A stretch of DNA of 64,000 nucleotides from Citrobacter sp. 18056 (GTDB lineage: Bacteria; Pseudomonadota; Gammaproteobacteria; Enterobacterales; Enterobacteriaceae). The translations under genes were made by a program, and so were the position numbers. Shown here piece after piece: positions 1-8,810 of the stretch (within the stretch, counting starts at the first letter, position 1; each line of letters starts with the position of its first letter). Under the pieces are notes generated by a model that saw only the letters and a list, made by a program, of their open reading frames with translations, did no database searches and was not told the DNA's origin. Location: assembly GCA_902706235.1 (NCBI GenBank), contig CACSJR010000002.1, positions 310,001 to 374,000 of the forward strand. The letters run 5' to 3'.

Positions 1-715
1 GCTGCGTGATGCCGAAGCGCTGTACGGTCTGCTGAAAGATGAAATGAGCGAAATCCTCGCAAAAGTGGAAGAGCCGCTTAATATTGAAGGCAAAATGCCG
101 TTTGTTATCCTGATGGTTGGCGTCAACGGCGTGGGTAAAACCACCACCATTGGCAAGCTGGCGCGCCAGTTTGAGCAGCAGGGTAAATCGGTGATGCTGG
201 CGGCAGGTGATACCTTCCGTGCCGCGGCGGTTGAGCAGCTCCAGGTCTGGGGTCAGCGCAATGATATTCCGGTGATTGCTCAGCATACCGGGGCCGATTC
301 CGCATCGGTGATTTTCGATGCCATTCAGGCTGCGAAAGCCCGTAACGTGGATGTCCTGATTGCCGACACCGCAGGTCGCTTGCAGAACAAATCGCACCTG
401 ATGGAAGAATTGAAGAAGATTGTCCGCGTAATGAAAAAGCTCGACGAAGATGCACCGCATGAAATCATGCTGACCATCGATGCGAGTACCGGTCAGAATG
501 CCATCAGCCAGGCGAAGCTGTTCCACGAAGCGGTTGGGCTGACGGGCATCACATTGACTAAACTGGACGGGACCGCCAAGGGTGGCGTTATCTTCTCGGT
601 GGCCGATCAGTTCGGCATTCCGATTCGCTACATTGGCGTTGGCGAACGTATCGAAGATTTGCGTCCGTTTAAATCGGACGATTTTATAGAGGCACTTTTT
701 GCCCGAGAGGATTAA
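1..715 (+). CDS. ftsY: Signal recognition particle receptor FtsY, C-terminal part
   Basis: Partial gene: the reading frame is open from base 2 and the N-terminus lies outside the window. FtsY is the SRP receptor GTPase that docks ribosome-SRP complexes at the inner membrane for co-translational insertion. The visible part is the NG domain. It carries the P-loop [10 protein letters not shown], the [11 protein letters not shown] motif, the DTAGR motif and the [10 protein letters not shown] specificity motif, and ends in EALFARED as in E. coli. ftsE follows after two bases, the classical ftsYEX operon. Identification rests on near-identity to remembered E. coli FtsY. Confidence 0.97.
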   Translation, partial: LRDAEALYGLLKDEMSEILAKVEEPLNIEGKMPFVILMVGVNGVGKTTTIGKLARQFEQQGKSVMLAAGDTFRAAAVEQLQVWGQRNDIPVIAQHTGADSASVIFDAIQAAKARNVDVLIADTAGRLQNKSHLMEELKKIVRVMKKLDEDAPHEIMLTIDASTGQNAISQAKLFHEAVGLTGITLTKLDGTAKGGVIFSVADQFGIPIRYIGVGERIEDLRPFKSDDFIEALFARED

Positions 716-717
716 CA

Positions 718-1383
718 ATGATTCGCTTTGAACAAGTCAGCAAAGCCTATCTCGGTGGGAGACAAGCGCTGCAAGGGATTAACTTCCAGCTGCAGCCGGG
801 TGAGATGGCCTTTCTGACCGGCCACTCCGGCGCGGGGAAAAGTACCCTGCTGAAGCTCATTTGCGGTATCGAGCGTCCCAGCACCGGGAAAATCTGGTTT
901 AGCGGCCACGACATCAGCCGCCTGAAAAACCGCGAAGTGCCGTTCCTGCGTCGCCAGATTGGGATGATCTTCCAGGATCACCATCTGCTGATGGACCGCA
1001 CTGTGTTTGATAACGTCGCTATTCCGCTGATCATCGCGGGGGCCAGCTTCGATGACATTCGTCGTCGCGTCTCGGCAGCGCTGGATAAGGTCGGGCTGCT
1101 CGACAAAGCGAAAAATTTACCGATTCAACTTTCCGGCGGTGAGCAGCAGCGCGTGGGTATTGCCCGTGCGGTGGTGAACAAACCAGCGGTACTGCTGGCG
1201 GATGAACCGACCGGTAACCTCGATGAGGCGCTGTCGGAAGGCATTTTGCGCCTGTTCGAAGAGTTTAACCGCGTTGGTGTGACGGTGTTGATGGCGACCC
1301 ACGACCTGGGGCTGATTTCCAGCCGTTCATACCGACAGCTGACACTCAGCGACGGGCATTTGCACGGAGGCTACGGTGAATAA
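718..1383 (+). CDS. ftsE: Cell division ATP-binding protein FtsE
   Basis: ATPase of the FtsEX ABC-type complex. With FtsX it acts at the division septum, linking FtsZ-ring activity to periplasmic murein hydrolase activation through EnvC. The 221-residue protein shows Walker [10 protein letters not shown] (about residue 36), the signature LSGGEQQR, Walker B VLLADEP and the switch histidine in MATHD. The start codon lies two bases after the ftsY stop. The 3' end overlaps ftsX by 8 bases, so the two are probably translationally coupled. Confidence 0.97.
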   Translation: MIRFEQVSKAYLGGRQALQGINFQLQPGEMAFLTGHSGAGKSTLLKLICGIERPSTGKIWFSGHDISRLKNREVPFLRRQIGMIFQDHHLLMDRTVFDNVAIPLIIAGASFDDIRRRVSAALDKVGLLDKAKNLPIQLSGGEQQRVGIARAVVNKPAVLLADEPTGNLDEALSEGILRLFEEFNRVGVTVLMATHDLGLISSRSYRQLTLSDGHLHGGYGE

Positions 1384-2434
1384 ACGCGAGGCGATGAATC
1401 ACATCCGGCAGTTCGGCAACCGTTTTGACCGGCTGCGTAACTCTGCGAGAGGCGGTAACAACAACGGCGGCAACGTGCCAAAACGCGCGAAGTCTTCCCC
1501 GAAGCCGAACTCCCGTAAAACCAACGTGTTTAACGAGCAGGTGCGTTACGCCTTTAACGGCGCATTGCAGGACCTGAAAAGCAAACCGCTGGCCACGTTC
1601 CTGACGGTGATGGTGATCGCCATCTCCCTGACGCTGCCGAGCGTGTGTTACATGGTTTACAAGAACGTGAACACCGCGGCATCGCAGTATTATCCGTCGC
1701 CGCAAATTACGGTGTATCTCGAAAAAACGCTGGACGATGACGCAGCAGCGCGCGTCGTCGGGCAGTTGCAGGCCGAACAGGGCGTGGATAAGGTGAATTA
1801 CCTGTCCCGTGATGAAGCGTTGGGCGAGTTCCGTAACTGGTCTGGTTTTGGCGGCGCGCTGGATATGCTGGAAGAGAACCCGCTTCCCGCGGTGGCGATT
1901 GTCATTCCAAAGCTCGATTTCCAGGGCACCGACTCGCTGAACACCCTACGTGACCGTGTGTCACGTATTCAGGGCGTGGATGAAGTGCGTATGGATGACA
2001 GCTGGTTCGCGCGACTTTCGTCCATCACCGGCCTGGTTGGACGCGTGGCGGCGATGATTGGCGTGCTGATGATTGCGGCGGTATTCCTCGTCATTGGTAA
2101 TAGCGTGCGCCTGAGCATCTTTGCGCGTCGCGACACCATCAACGTCCAGAAGCTTATCGGCGCAACCGACGGCTTTATCCTGCGTCCATTCCTGTACGGC
2201 GGGGCGCTGTTGGGCTTTTCTGGTGCGTTTCTGTCGCTTATCCTGTCCGAAATTCTGGTGCTGCGTTTGTCATCGGCGGTGACGGAAGTGGCGAAAGTGT
2301 TTGGCACCCAGTTTGAACTCAGTGGCTTAGGCCTGGATGAATGTTTGCTGATGCTGATTGTTTGTTCAATGATTGGCTGGATTGCCGCCTGGCTGGCGAC
2401 GGTACAACATTTACGCCACTTTACGCCGGAATAA
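1376..2434 (+). CDS. ftsX: Cell division protein FtsX
   Basis: Membrane partner of FtsE. Its large periplasmic loop recruits EnvC to control septal murein amidases. At 352 residues it has the E. coli length. There is a basic cytoplasmic N-terminus, a first membrane segment near residues 73-95 ([20 protein letters not shown]), a periplasmic loop, and three further membrane segments in the C-terminal half. The GTG start at 1376 lies inside the end of ftsE. The protein ends LRHFTPE as in E. coli. A strong hairpin follows at 2450-2495. Confidence 0.96.
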   Translation: MNKREAMNHIRQFGNRFDRLRNSARGGNNNGGNVPKRAKSSPKPNSRKTNVFNEQVRYAFNGALQDLKSKPLATFLTVMVIAISLTLPSVCYMVYKNVNTAASQYYPSPQITVYLEKTLDDDAAARVVGQLQAEQGVDKVNYLSRDEALGEFRNWSGFGGALDMLEENPLPAVAIVIPKLDFQGTDSLNTLRDRVSRIQGVDEVRMDDSWFARLSSITGLVGRVAAMIGVLMIAAVFLVIGNSVRLSIFARRDTINVQKLIGATDGFILRPFLYGGALLGFSGAFLSLILSEILVLRLSSAVTEVAKVFGTQFELSGLGLDECLLMLIVCSMIGWIAAWLATVQHLRHFTPE

Positions 2435-2449
2435 AAAAAGTCTGATATA

Positions 2450-2495
2450 CTCTCTCCCTGCTGCAAAGTTCCTGTGCAAAATCGCAGGGAGAGAG
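2450..2495 (+). terminator. Hairpin after ftsX
   Basis: A perfect 12-bp inverted repeat (arms 2450-2461 and 2484-2495) encloses a 22-base loop. It begins 15 bases after the ftsX stop. No T-tract follows, so it may act as an attenuator, an RNA-stability element or a weak terminator in the ftsX-rpoH gap rather than a full intrinsic terminator. Confidence 0.55.
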
Positions 2496-2578
2496 TCAAA
2501 ACCCATCAGCTTTCCCTGCCCGCAAACATTATCATCGTGATGTCACATTTTGTGCGTAATCTATTCACAGCGTTGCAT

Positions 2579-2606
2579 GGAACTTGTGGATAACATCACT
2601 GTCTGA
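2579..2606 (+). promoter_or_regulatory. SigmaE-type promoter of rpoH
   Basis: GGAACTT at 2579-2585, then 16 bases, then TCTGA at 2602-2606. This matches the sigmaE consensus with the expected spacing and corresponds to the extracytoplasmic-stress promoter P3 of E. coli rpoH. It lies about 100 bases upstream of the rpoH start codon. Confidence 0.85.
2585..2593 (-). promoter_or_regulatory. DnaA box in the rpoH promoter region
   Basis: TGTGGATAA is the reverse complement of the DnaA-box consensus TTATNCACA. It sits inside the sigmaE promoter spacer. A second near-match with one mismatch lies at 2561-2569. DnaA binding between the rpoH promoters is known in E. coli. Confidence 0.65.
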
Positions 2607-2704
2607 TTAAAATGTGAATGTTAATCTCGCTGCTCGTAACAACTGGCCCGAAAGTTGCCTGATGGGGACGTACCACGGCCAGGACGTAAATTGAGAGGAC
2701 TTGA

Positions 2705-3559
2705 ATGACCAAAGATATGCAAACTTTAGCTTTAGCCCCTGTTGGCAACCTGGAATCCTATGTCCGGGCGGCAAACGCATGGCCGATGTTGACGGCTGAT
2801 GAAGAACGGGCACTGGCGGAGAAGCTGCATTACCAGGGCGATCTGGAAGCAGCGAAAACGCTGATCCTGTCTCACCTGCGCTTTGTTGTTCACGTTGCTC
2901 GTAATTATTCGGGCTACGGGCTGCCGCAGGCAGATTTGATTCAGGAAGGTAACATCGGCCTGATGAAAGCTGTACGTCGTTTCAACCCAGAAGTGGGTGT
3001 GCGCCTGGTGTCTTTCGCCGTGCACTGGATCAAAGCTGAAATTCACGAATACGTACTGCGTAACTGGCGTATCGTCAAAGTTGCGACCACCAAAGCACAG
3101 CGTAAGCTGTTCTTCAACCTGCGTAAAACCAAGCAGCGTCTGGGCTGGTTCAATCAGGATGAAGTAGAAATGGTTGCGCGCGAGCTGGGCGTTTCCAGCA
3201 AAGACGTGCGTGAAATGGAATCGCGAATGTCCGCGCAGGACATGGCCTTTGATATGTCTGCTGATGACGATTCCGAAAGCCATTCCGTCGCACCGGTGCT
3301 CTACTTACAGGATAAAACGTCTAACTTTGCCGACGGCATCGAAGATGATAACTGGGAAGAGCAGGCCGCGAACAAACTGACTCACGCGATGGAAGGTCTG
3401 GACGAACGTAGCCAGGATATCATTCGCGCTCGCTGGCTGGACGTAGATAACAAGTCCACGCTGCAGGAGTTGGCCGACCGCTATGGCGTGTCCGCCGAGC
3501 GTGTGCGTCAGCTTGAAAAGAACGCGATGAAAAAATTGCGTATGGCGATCGAGGCGTAA
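2705..3559 (+). CDS. rpoH: RNA polymerase heat-shock sigma factor RpoH (sigma-32)
   Basis: Directs RNA polymerase to heat-shock promoters. The 284-residue length and sequence match E. coli RpoH. Visible parts: region 1.2/2.1 near residues 17-50, region 2 with [19 protein letters not shown] (about 77-95), the RpoH-specific RpoH box around [14 protein letters not shown] (about 132-145), and region 4 helix-turn-helix [19 protein letters not shown] near the C-terminus. The leader and first codons would hold the RNA thermosensor known for this gene. A REP element and a terminator follow. Confidence 0.97.
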   Translation: MTKDMQTLALAPVGNLESYVRAANAWPMLTADEERALAEKLHYQGDLEAAKTLILSHLRFVVHVARNYSGYGLPQADLIQEGNIGLMKAVRRFNPEVGVRLVSFAVHWIKAEIHEYVLRNWRIVKVATTKAQRKLFFNLRKTKQRLGWFNQDEVEMVARELGVSSKDVREMESRMSAQDMAFDMSADDDSESHSVAPVLYLQDKTSNFADGIEDDNWEEQAANKLTHAMEGLDERSQDIIRARWLDVDNKSTLQELADRYGVSAERVRQLEKNAMKKLRMAIEA

Positions 3560-3570
3560 GCTGAAAGCCA

Positions 3571-3603
3571 ATGCCCGGTGACGCTCACGCTTACCGGGCC
3601 TAC
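3571..3603. repeat. REP element after rpoH
   Basis: Imperfect palindrome with arms TGCCCGGTG and TACCGGGC around a short loop, of the form typical of enterobacterial repetitive extragenic palindromes. It lies between the rpoH stop codon and the downstream terminator. Confidence 0.75.
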
Positions 3604-3647
3604 ACATCGCCATTACGGCCCGGCAAGTGAAACCCGCCAGGTACAAG

Positions 3648-3682
3648 AAAGCCCGAAGGTCTAACCTGTCGGGCTTTTGTTT
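3648..3682. terminator. Bidirectional terminator between rpoH and the MocR-type regulator
   Basis: Stem AAAGCCCGA (3648-3656) pairs with TCGGGCTTT (3669-3677), followed by a T-rich run on the plus strand. The complementary A-run on the other side suits termination of the opposing gene. The stop codon of the minus-strand regulator (3661-3663) lies in the loop, so the hairpin overlaps coding sequence. Confidence 0.8.
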
Positions 3683-5142
3683 TTTATGCACTCCATCAAT
3701 ACTTTAAACGCTCCTTCCATCTCTTCTTCTCGCATCGCTGCAAAACCCATTAATAATCCGCGCTGCGTTGCATTGTTCAGGTAATAGCGTGAAAGCGGTC
3801 GCACCAGCACCCCCTTTTCATTTGCCGTGTTAGCCAGCGCCACGTCGTCACAATCGGCATCGAGTTTCAGCACCAGGTGCAGCCCGGCGTTGTCGTTAAA
3901 TTCGCTTAATGCCTCTTTACCGAGATAATCGGTGATAAGCCCCGCCAGCCGCTGACGACGACGGGCGTACAGCAGGCGCATCCTACGGATATGCGCGGTG
4001 TAATGCCCTTCGCGAATAAACAGCGCCAGCGCTTCCTGATCGAGCAGACGACCGCTGCGATACAGCTCGGCATGGGCGGTGCGCAGCGACTGCGCCAGCG
4101 GGCGAGGCAATACCACATAGCCGAGGCGCATCCCCGGCCACATGGTTTTGCTGAAGGTGCCGATGTAAATCACCGGCGCATCTTCGACCAGCCCCTGTAG
4201 CGCCGGAATCGGCTGGCCCGAAAAGCGGAACTCGCTATCGTAATCGTCTTCGACAATCCAGCTGCCGGTCTGTCGCGCCAGGGCCAGCAGGCGTTGACGG
4301 CGTTCCAGGCTCATCACGCAGCCAAGCGGATACTGATGCGACGGCGTGACGAAGATCAGACGTGGCGGTGACTCTCCTGGCTCCGGTGGGTTCATGCCGC
4401 TGAGATCGACATCGACCGCCTGCAAATTCACGCTGTTCATCTGCAACACGTTGCGAATACCCCAATAGGCGGGCTCTTCAATCCACGCGCTGTCGCCGGG
4501 GTTGCACAGCATACGTGACACTAAATCAATCGCCTGGTGAATGCCTTCGGTTATCAGGATCTGGTCCGGCGTGCAGCGCACCGAGCGCGCCACGCGCAGA
4601 TATTCCATCAACGCCTGTTGTAGCGCCAGACTGCCGCCGGAAGGGCTGTAGGAAAGCTGCATCGCCTGCGGCTTGCGGCTGACGCGGGTGTGGATTTTAC
4701 GCAGCAGCGCGTGCGGGAACTCGTTCACGTCGGGCACGCCGGGCAAAAACGCGCCCCACTGGCGAGGGCTGGCGCGGCTGTGCGCCAACAGCGCCTGACC
4801 GCGTTCTGAAAAGCTCACGCTTTGTGGCGAACTGGCGTGCTGTTCATCGCTGCCCGCGGCGAACAGCAACGCGTCCGGCACGGTTTTTGCCACGAAGGTG
4901 CCGCTACCGGAGCGGGACACGATATAGCCCTCCGCCAGCAGCTGTTCGTACACGGTCAGCACCGTATTGCGCGACATGCGCAGCTGGCTCGCGAGATCGC
5001 GTGAAGGCGGCAGACGGCTTTGCGGCGGCAGGCTGCCGTCAAGGATCGACAATCGCACGGCGTTATACAGCTTTTTGTGCAATTTATCGTCGGATTGCTC
5101 GTCCAGACGCAGTTGCAGGAGATCGCACACTAAAGAACGCAA
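3661..5142 (-). CDS. MocR/GabR-family transcriptional regulator with aminotransferase-like domain
   Basis: The 493-residue protein has the MocR layout. An N-terminal GntR-type winged helix (about 15-85, with LPPSRDLASQLRMSRNTVLTVY-like helices) is joined by a linker to a class I aminotransferase fold. The PLP-binding lysine is probably K332 in GTFSKTMWPG, preceded by the IVEDDYDSEFR motif. It is transcribed divergently from the aminotransferase gene at 5258, with a 115-bp shared promoter region. This arrangement fits a PLP- or amine-responsive activator of that gene, as GabR is for gabT. PdxR is an alternative family assignment. K-12 lacks this gene here. Confidence 0.85.
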   Translation of the reverse strand: MRSLVCDLLQLRLDEQSDDKLHKKLYNAVRLSILDGSLPPQSRLPPSRDLASQLRMSRNTVLTVYEQLLAEGYIVSRSGSGTFVAKTVPDALLFAAGSDEQHASSPQSVSFSERGQALLAHSRASPRQWGAFLPGVPDVNEFPHALLRKIHTRVSRKPQAMQLSYSPSGGSLALQQALMEYLRVARSVRCTPDQILITEGIHQAIDLVSRMLCNPGDSAWIEEPAYWGIRNVLQMNSVNLQAVDVDLSGMNPPEPGESPPRLIFVTPSHQYPLGCVMSLERRQRLLALARQTGSWIVEDDYDSEFRFSGQPIPALQGLVEDAPVIYIGTFSKTMWPGMRLGYVVLPRPLAQSLRTAHAELYRSGRLLDQEALALFIREGHYTAHIRRMRLLYARRRQRLAGLITDYLGKEALSEFNDNAGLHLVLKLDADCDDVALANTANEKGVLVRPLSRYYLNNATQRGLLMGFAAMREEEMEGAFKVLMECIKNKSPTG

Positions 5143-5257
5143 TTGGATCCCTCAATTATTCAAAACTGGTACTCGATTATAGGACCGCTCAAGCAGTAAA
5201 ACTATTGCATTGTTTCAAAGTTGTTAACACTAATGAATTTGAGATGGGGTAAGGTCG
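5143..5257. promoter_or_regulatory. Divergent promoter region of regulator and aminotransferase
   Basis: 115 bp, AT-rich relative to its flanks. GGTAC and GGACC motifs near 5168-5186 could be half-sites of a MocR operator, but the match is weak. A purine-rich GGGGTAAGG close to 5248 provides the ribosome binding site of the aminotransferase gene. No firm -35/-10 pair is assigned. Confidence 0.4.
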
Positions 5258-6523
5258 ATGAAGAATAATGAACTGAATCAGCGCCGTTTGCAGGCGACAC
5301 CACGCGGCATTGGCGTCATGTGCGGCTTCTACGCCGAGAAAGCTGAAAACGCCACGCTTTGGGATGTGGAAGGCAATGAAGTGATTGATTTCGCGGCGGG
5401 TATTGCGGTGCTAAACACCGGTCATCGCCATCCTTCAATCGTTGCGGCGATTGAAAAACAATTGCAGGCGTTTACCCACACCGCGTACCAGATTGTCCCT
5501 TACGAAAGCTATGTTTCACTGGCCGAGCGCATTAACGAGCGTGTGCCGGTGAACGGCCCGGCGAAAACCGCATTTTTCTCGACAGGTGCGGAAGCCGTTG
5601 AAAACGCGGTGAAAATCGCCCGTGCTTACACCAAGCGCCCCGGCCTGATTACCTTCGGCGGCGGTTTCCACGGCCGTACCTTCATGACCATGGCGCTGAC
5701 CGGCAAAGTGGCTCCGTACAAAATCGGCTTCGGTCCGTTCCCGGGTTCCGTTTACCACGGCCAGTATCCAAATGCGGCGCACGGCGTCAGCACTGCAGAC
5801 GCGCTGAAAAGTCTCGATCGCATTTTCAAAGCGGATATCGCCCCGGATCAGGTGGCGGCGATTATTCTCGAACCGGTGCAGGGCGAGGGTGGTTTCAACG
5901 TCGCGCCGGCCGATTTTATGCAGGGCCTGCGCAAACTGTGCGATACCCACGGCATTCTGCTAATTGCGGATGAAGTGCAGACCGGTTTTGCCCGTACCGG
6001 CAAACTGTTTGCGATGGAGCATTACGACGTGAAGCCAGACCTGATGACCATGGCGAAAAGTCTGGCCGGCGGCATGCCGCTCTCTGCGGTGGCAGGCCGT
6101 GCCGAGGTGATGGATGCACCCGCTCCCGGCGGTCTCGGCGGTACTTACGCCGGTAACCCGTTGGCCGTTGCCGCGGCGCACGCGGTGCTCGATATCATCG
6201 ACGAAGAGAAGCTCTGTGCCCGTGCGGCTGAGCTGGGGCATCACCTGGTTGAAGTGCTGAACAACGCCAGAGCCAGCTGTCCTCACATCGTGGATGTGCG
6301 TGCGCAAGGCTCGATGGTTGCCGTTGAATTTAACGATCCGCAGACCGGCGCGCCGTCACCGGAATTCACTAAACAGGTGCAGGAAAAGGCGATGAAAGAA
6401 GGCCTGCTGCTGCTGAGCTGTGGCGTCTACGGCAACGTGATTCGTTTTCTTTACCCTCTCACCATCCCTGAAGCCCAGTTCCGCAAGGCGCTGGAGATTA
6501 TTCGACACTCCCTCAGCCACTAA
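5258..6523 (+). CDS. 4-aminobutyrate--2-oxoglutarate aminotransferase (PuuE/GabT family)
   Basis: Class III PLP aminotransferase of 421 residues, closely similar to E. coli PuuE along its whole length. Shared blocks include RRLQATPRGIGVMCGF, FFSTGAEAVENAVKIAR and LGGTYAGNPLAVAA. The PLP lysine is K267 in TMAKSLAGG, and the cofactor-ring Asp is in IADEVQTGFARTG. It probably converts 4-aminobutyrate and 2-oxoglutarate to succinate semialdehyde and glutamate in the cytoplasm. It stands alone rather than in a puu or gab operon, next to its probable MocR-type regulator. Activity on other omega-amino acids cannot be excluded, so no symbol is given. Confidence 0.88.
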   Translation: MKNNELNQRRLQATPRGIGVMCGFYAEKAENATLWDVEGNEVIDFAAGIAVLNTGHRHPSIVAAIEKQLQAFTHTAYQIVPYESYVSLAERINERVPVNGPAKTAFFSTGAEAVENAVKIARAYTKRPGLITFGGGFHGRTFMTMALTGKVAPYKIGFGPFPGSVYHGQYPNAAHGVSTADALKSLDRIFKADIAPDQVAAIILEPVQGEGGFNVAPADFMQGLRKLCDTHGILLIADEVQTGFARTGKLFAMEHYDVKPDLMTMAKSLAGGMPLSAVAGRAEVMDAPAPGGLGGTYAGNPLAVAAAHAVLDIIDEEKLCARAAELGHHLVEVLNNARASCPHIVDVRAQGSMVAVEFNDPQTGAPSPEFTKQVQEKAMKEGLLLLSCGVYGNVIRFLYPLTIPEAQFRKALEIIRHSLSH

Positions 6524-6529
6524 TGGCTC

Positions 6530-6555
6530 GCCGCTCTCCGGAGCGGCTTTTTTTT
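6530..6555 (+). terminator. Intrinsic terminator after the aminotransferase gene
   Basis: GCCGCTC (6530-6536), TCCG loop, GAGCGGC (6541-6547), then an eight-T run: a textbook rho-independent terminator six bases after the stop codon. Confidence 0.92.
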
Positions 6556-6727
6556 GTCACGTTTCTGTTACATAACCCTCAAAATTCTCGTTCCAAAAGT
6601 TAAAAAATCGGGTATGTTTTAGCAGAGTATGCTGCAAAAGCGCGGGCGGCAGACCAAAAATCGATATAAAGCGCTACATAACAACATCACAACAAATACA
6701 ATCACCATCACAATGGGGAATCTCAGG

Positions 6728-7831
6728 ATGAAAATGAAGGGTAAAGCGTTACTGGCAGGATGTATCGCGCTGGCGATGAGTCACATGGCGATGGCCGACG
6801 ACATTAAAATTGCCGTTGTGGGGGCCATGTCCGGTCCGGTAGCGCAGTATGGCGATCAGGAGTTCACGGGGGCTGAACAGGCTGTCGCTAACATTAATGC
6901 CAAGGGCGGCATCAAAGGCAACAAACTCGAAATCGTAAAATATGACGATGCCTGCGACCCGAAACAGGCCGTAGCCGTGGCGAACAAAGTCGTGAACGAT
7001 GGCATCAAATACGTTATCGGTCACCTGTGCTCTTCTTCCACTCAGCCAGCGTCTGACATCTACGAAGACGAAGGCATTCTGATGATCACTCCGGCTGCGA
7101 CGGCGCCTGAGCTGACTGCGCGCGGTTACAATCTGATCCTGCGTACCACCGGTCTGGACTCTGACCAGGGCCCAACCGCCGCGAAATATATCCTCAACAC
7201 CGTGAAGCCGAAACGCATCGCGATTGTGCATGACAAACAGCAGTACGGTGAAGGTCTGGCGCGCGCCGTGCAGGATCCGCTGAAAAAAGGCGGCGCCAAC
7301 GTAGTGTTCTTTGACGGGATCACCGCCGGTGAGAAAGACTTCTCTACCCTGGTTGCACGTCTGAAGAAAGAGAATATCGACTTCGTTTACTACGGTGGCT
7401 ACCACCCGGAAATGGGTCAGATCCTGCGCCAGGCACGTGCTGCCGGTCTGAAAACCCAGTTTATGGGCCCGGAAGGGGTGGCGAACGTGTCACTGTCTAA
7501 CATTGCCGGTGATTCTGCAGAAGGCCTGCTGGTCACCAAGCCGAAGAACTACGATCAGGTTCCAGCGAACAAACCGGTGGTAGACGCTATCAAGGCGAAG
7601 AAACAGGATCCGAGCGGGGCGTTCGTGTGGACCACCTATGCCGCGATCCAGTCTTTGAGCGCGGGCCTGAACCAGAGCGACGACCCGGCGAAAATTGCTG
7701 AATGGCTGAAAGCCAACAGCGTCGACACCGTCATGGGCCCGCTGATGTGGGATAAGAAAGGCGACCTGAAAGGCTTTGAGTTCGGTGTGTTCACGTGGCA
7801 TGCCAACGGTACCGCGACTGACGCGAAGTAA
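6728..7831 (+). CDS. livJ: Leu/Ile/Val-binding periplasmic protein LivJ
   Basis: Periplasmic substrate-binding protein for branched-chain amino acids, feeding the LivHMGF ABC transporter. The ATG at 6728 is chosen because it gives 367 residues like E. coli LivJ. It has a GGGGA ribosome binding site about 8 bases upstream and starts a clear signal peptide ([20 protein letters not shown], cleavage after AMA). The mature start [17 protein letters not shown] and the [11 protein letters not shown] and [15 protein letters not shown] blocks (the disulfide Cys pair) are typical. It is a close paralogue of livK downstream, separated by panM as in E. coli. Confidence 0.96.
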   Translation: MKMKGKALLAGCIALAMSHMAMADDIKIAVVGAMSGPVAQYGDQEFTGAEQAVANINAKGGIKGNKLEIVKYDDACDPKQAVAVANKVVNDGIKYVIGHLCSSSTQPASDIYEDEGILMITPAATAPELTARGYNLILRTTGLDSDQGPTAAKYILNTVKPKRIAIVHDKQQYGEGLARAVQDPLKKGGANVVFFDGITAGEKDFSTLVARLKKENIDFVYYGGYHPEMGQILRQARAAGLKTQFMGPEGVANVSLSNIAGDSAEGLLVTKPKNYDQVPANKPVVDAIKAKKQDPSGAFVWTTYAAIQSLSAGLNQSDDPAKIAEWLKANSVDTVMGPLMWDKKGDLKGFEFGVFTWHANGTATDAK

Positions 7832-7849
7832 TTTTCCCTGCGCCTTTCG

Positions 7850-7940
7850 TGCTGCAGATGCGTTGGCTGCGTTATTCAACCCCGGTCACTTACTTCACTA
7901 AGCTCCCGGGGATTTCATAACTTGCCGCCTTCCTGCAGCA
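7850..7940. repeat. ERIC element (copy 1)
   Basis: About 91 bp ending in inverted TGCTGCAG / CTGCAGCA. The core CCCGGTCACTTACTT and AGCTCCCGGGGATTTC match the central part of the enterobacterial repetitive intergenic consensus. A related copy lies at 24791-24873. Confidence 0.8.
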
Positions 7941-7970
7941 CAAAATTCTTGGGAAAATTCGAATCAGGAC

Positions 7971-8006
7971 GTAGGCCGGGTAAGGCGGAGCCGCCTCCCG
8001 GCATTT
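7971..8006. repeat. REP element between livJ and panM
   Basis: Palindrome GTAGGCCGGGTAAGGC ... GCCTCCCGGCAT, then a short T-run. This is the standard REP form. It lies between the convergent livJ and panM genes and could also end transcription. Confidence 0.8.
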
Positions 8007-8390
8007 TTAATGCTTCACCCAGCCATTTTCCTGCGCCGTAAACTCCAGCGCCTGCATAAACGCCGCCATCACGCCTCTGTCTTCCACGCCGACATCCGCC
8101 ATCCACCAACTGTCGACGCCAGGATTATCACGCAGCACCTCTTCCAGCAGATATTTCCCTACGCCGCGGCGACGGGTAACTTCGCGTATCCGCATGGAAT
8201 CCAGCGCGCCCTGTGTGCCTTGCAGCGTCACACGCACCGCACCGAGCAGGCGTTCATTAAACCGCGCCGCATAGATCCGATGCTGATCGTCCATCTGCAA
8301 GGACGACGCACTGTATTCTGGCCAGATCTTGCCGAGATCGATGTGGTCCTGCTCGCTGAGCGTGGTCAGCCTGATTACTGTCAGTTTCAT
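8007..8390 (-). CDS. panM: PanD maturation factor PanM (PanZ), GNAT-fold
   Basis: GNAT-fold protein required for autocatalytic maturation of aspartate decarboxylase PanD, the source of beta-alanine for coenzyme A. It also mediates CoA-dependent feedback. The 127 residues align end to end with E. coli YhhK/PanM. The acetyl-CoA-binding block VTRRRGVGKYLLEEVLR and the region NPGVDSWWMADVGVEDRGVM are present. It sits between livJ and livK on the opposite strand, exactly as in E. coli. Confidence 0.95.
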   Translation of the reverse strand: MKLTVIRLTTLSEQDHIDLGKIWPEYSASSLQMDDQHRIYAARFNERLLGAVRVTLQGTQGALDSMRIREVTRRRGVGKYLLEEVLRDNPGVDSWWMADVGVEDRGVMAAFMQALEFTAQENGWVKH

Positions 8391-8810
8391 GTGAAGCCAC
8401 CTGTAAAAAATAATGCCCCGAGTTTATCTAATTTCTCGACTCGCCGATTTCTATTTTTATGTTGAATACCAGCGGATTCGTTTTCTTCTTGCCGTTCGAA
8501 GTAGCGCAATGCGTTATGGATCGAAAAATAAGCAGAATTTTAACCTGAAAGGTAGTGATTTATCCCGCTCTTTGTAACCTTATTTTATGCTGAAAACGGC
8601 GTTTTTTTTGTTTAACTCTGTCTGAATACAGAATATTATCTTTGCTTAATCGACTGAAAAATAGAGATTTTAGTCTGGTTTTTGGCAAATAACATCGCTA
8701 AACCATTAAAGAGACTGGTAAAAGTAGCGTTGTGCATTAAAAGCACAGAATGCTTTTTAACCAAATAAATACAAAATATATACAAACAACATCACGAATG
8801 GGGATTGAAG
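8391..8810. other. Non-coding region upstream of livK
   Basis: About 420 bp, strongly AT-rich, with no gene seen. It holds the panM promoter side and the livK leader. In E. coli this region carries Lrp-responsive control. A_n/T_n tracts around 8570-8760 would suit Lrp or nucleoid-protein binding, but no specific operator can be assigned by eye. Confidence 0.5.

Noticed and set aside
2551-2569. CRP-like TGTGC...TCACA upstream of rpoH
   Set aside because: Spacing between halves is 9 rather than 6 bases, so it is not a proper CRP site.
5516-5950. Long minus-strand frame inside the aminotransferase gene
   Set aside because: Shadow of the real plus-strand gene: no ribosome binding site, odd composition with many His and Arg, and no recognisable family.
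8805-8810. TTG at 8805 as livK start
   Set aside because: The ATG at 8811 has better Shine-Dalgarno spacing and gives the E. coli length and signal peptide.
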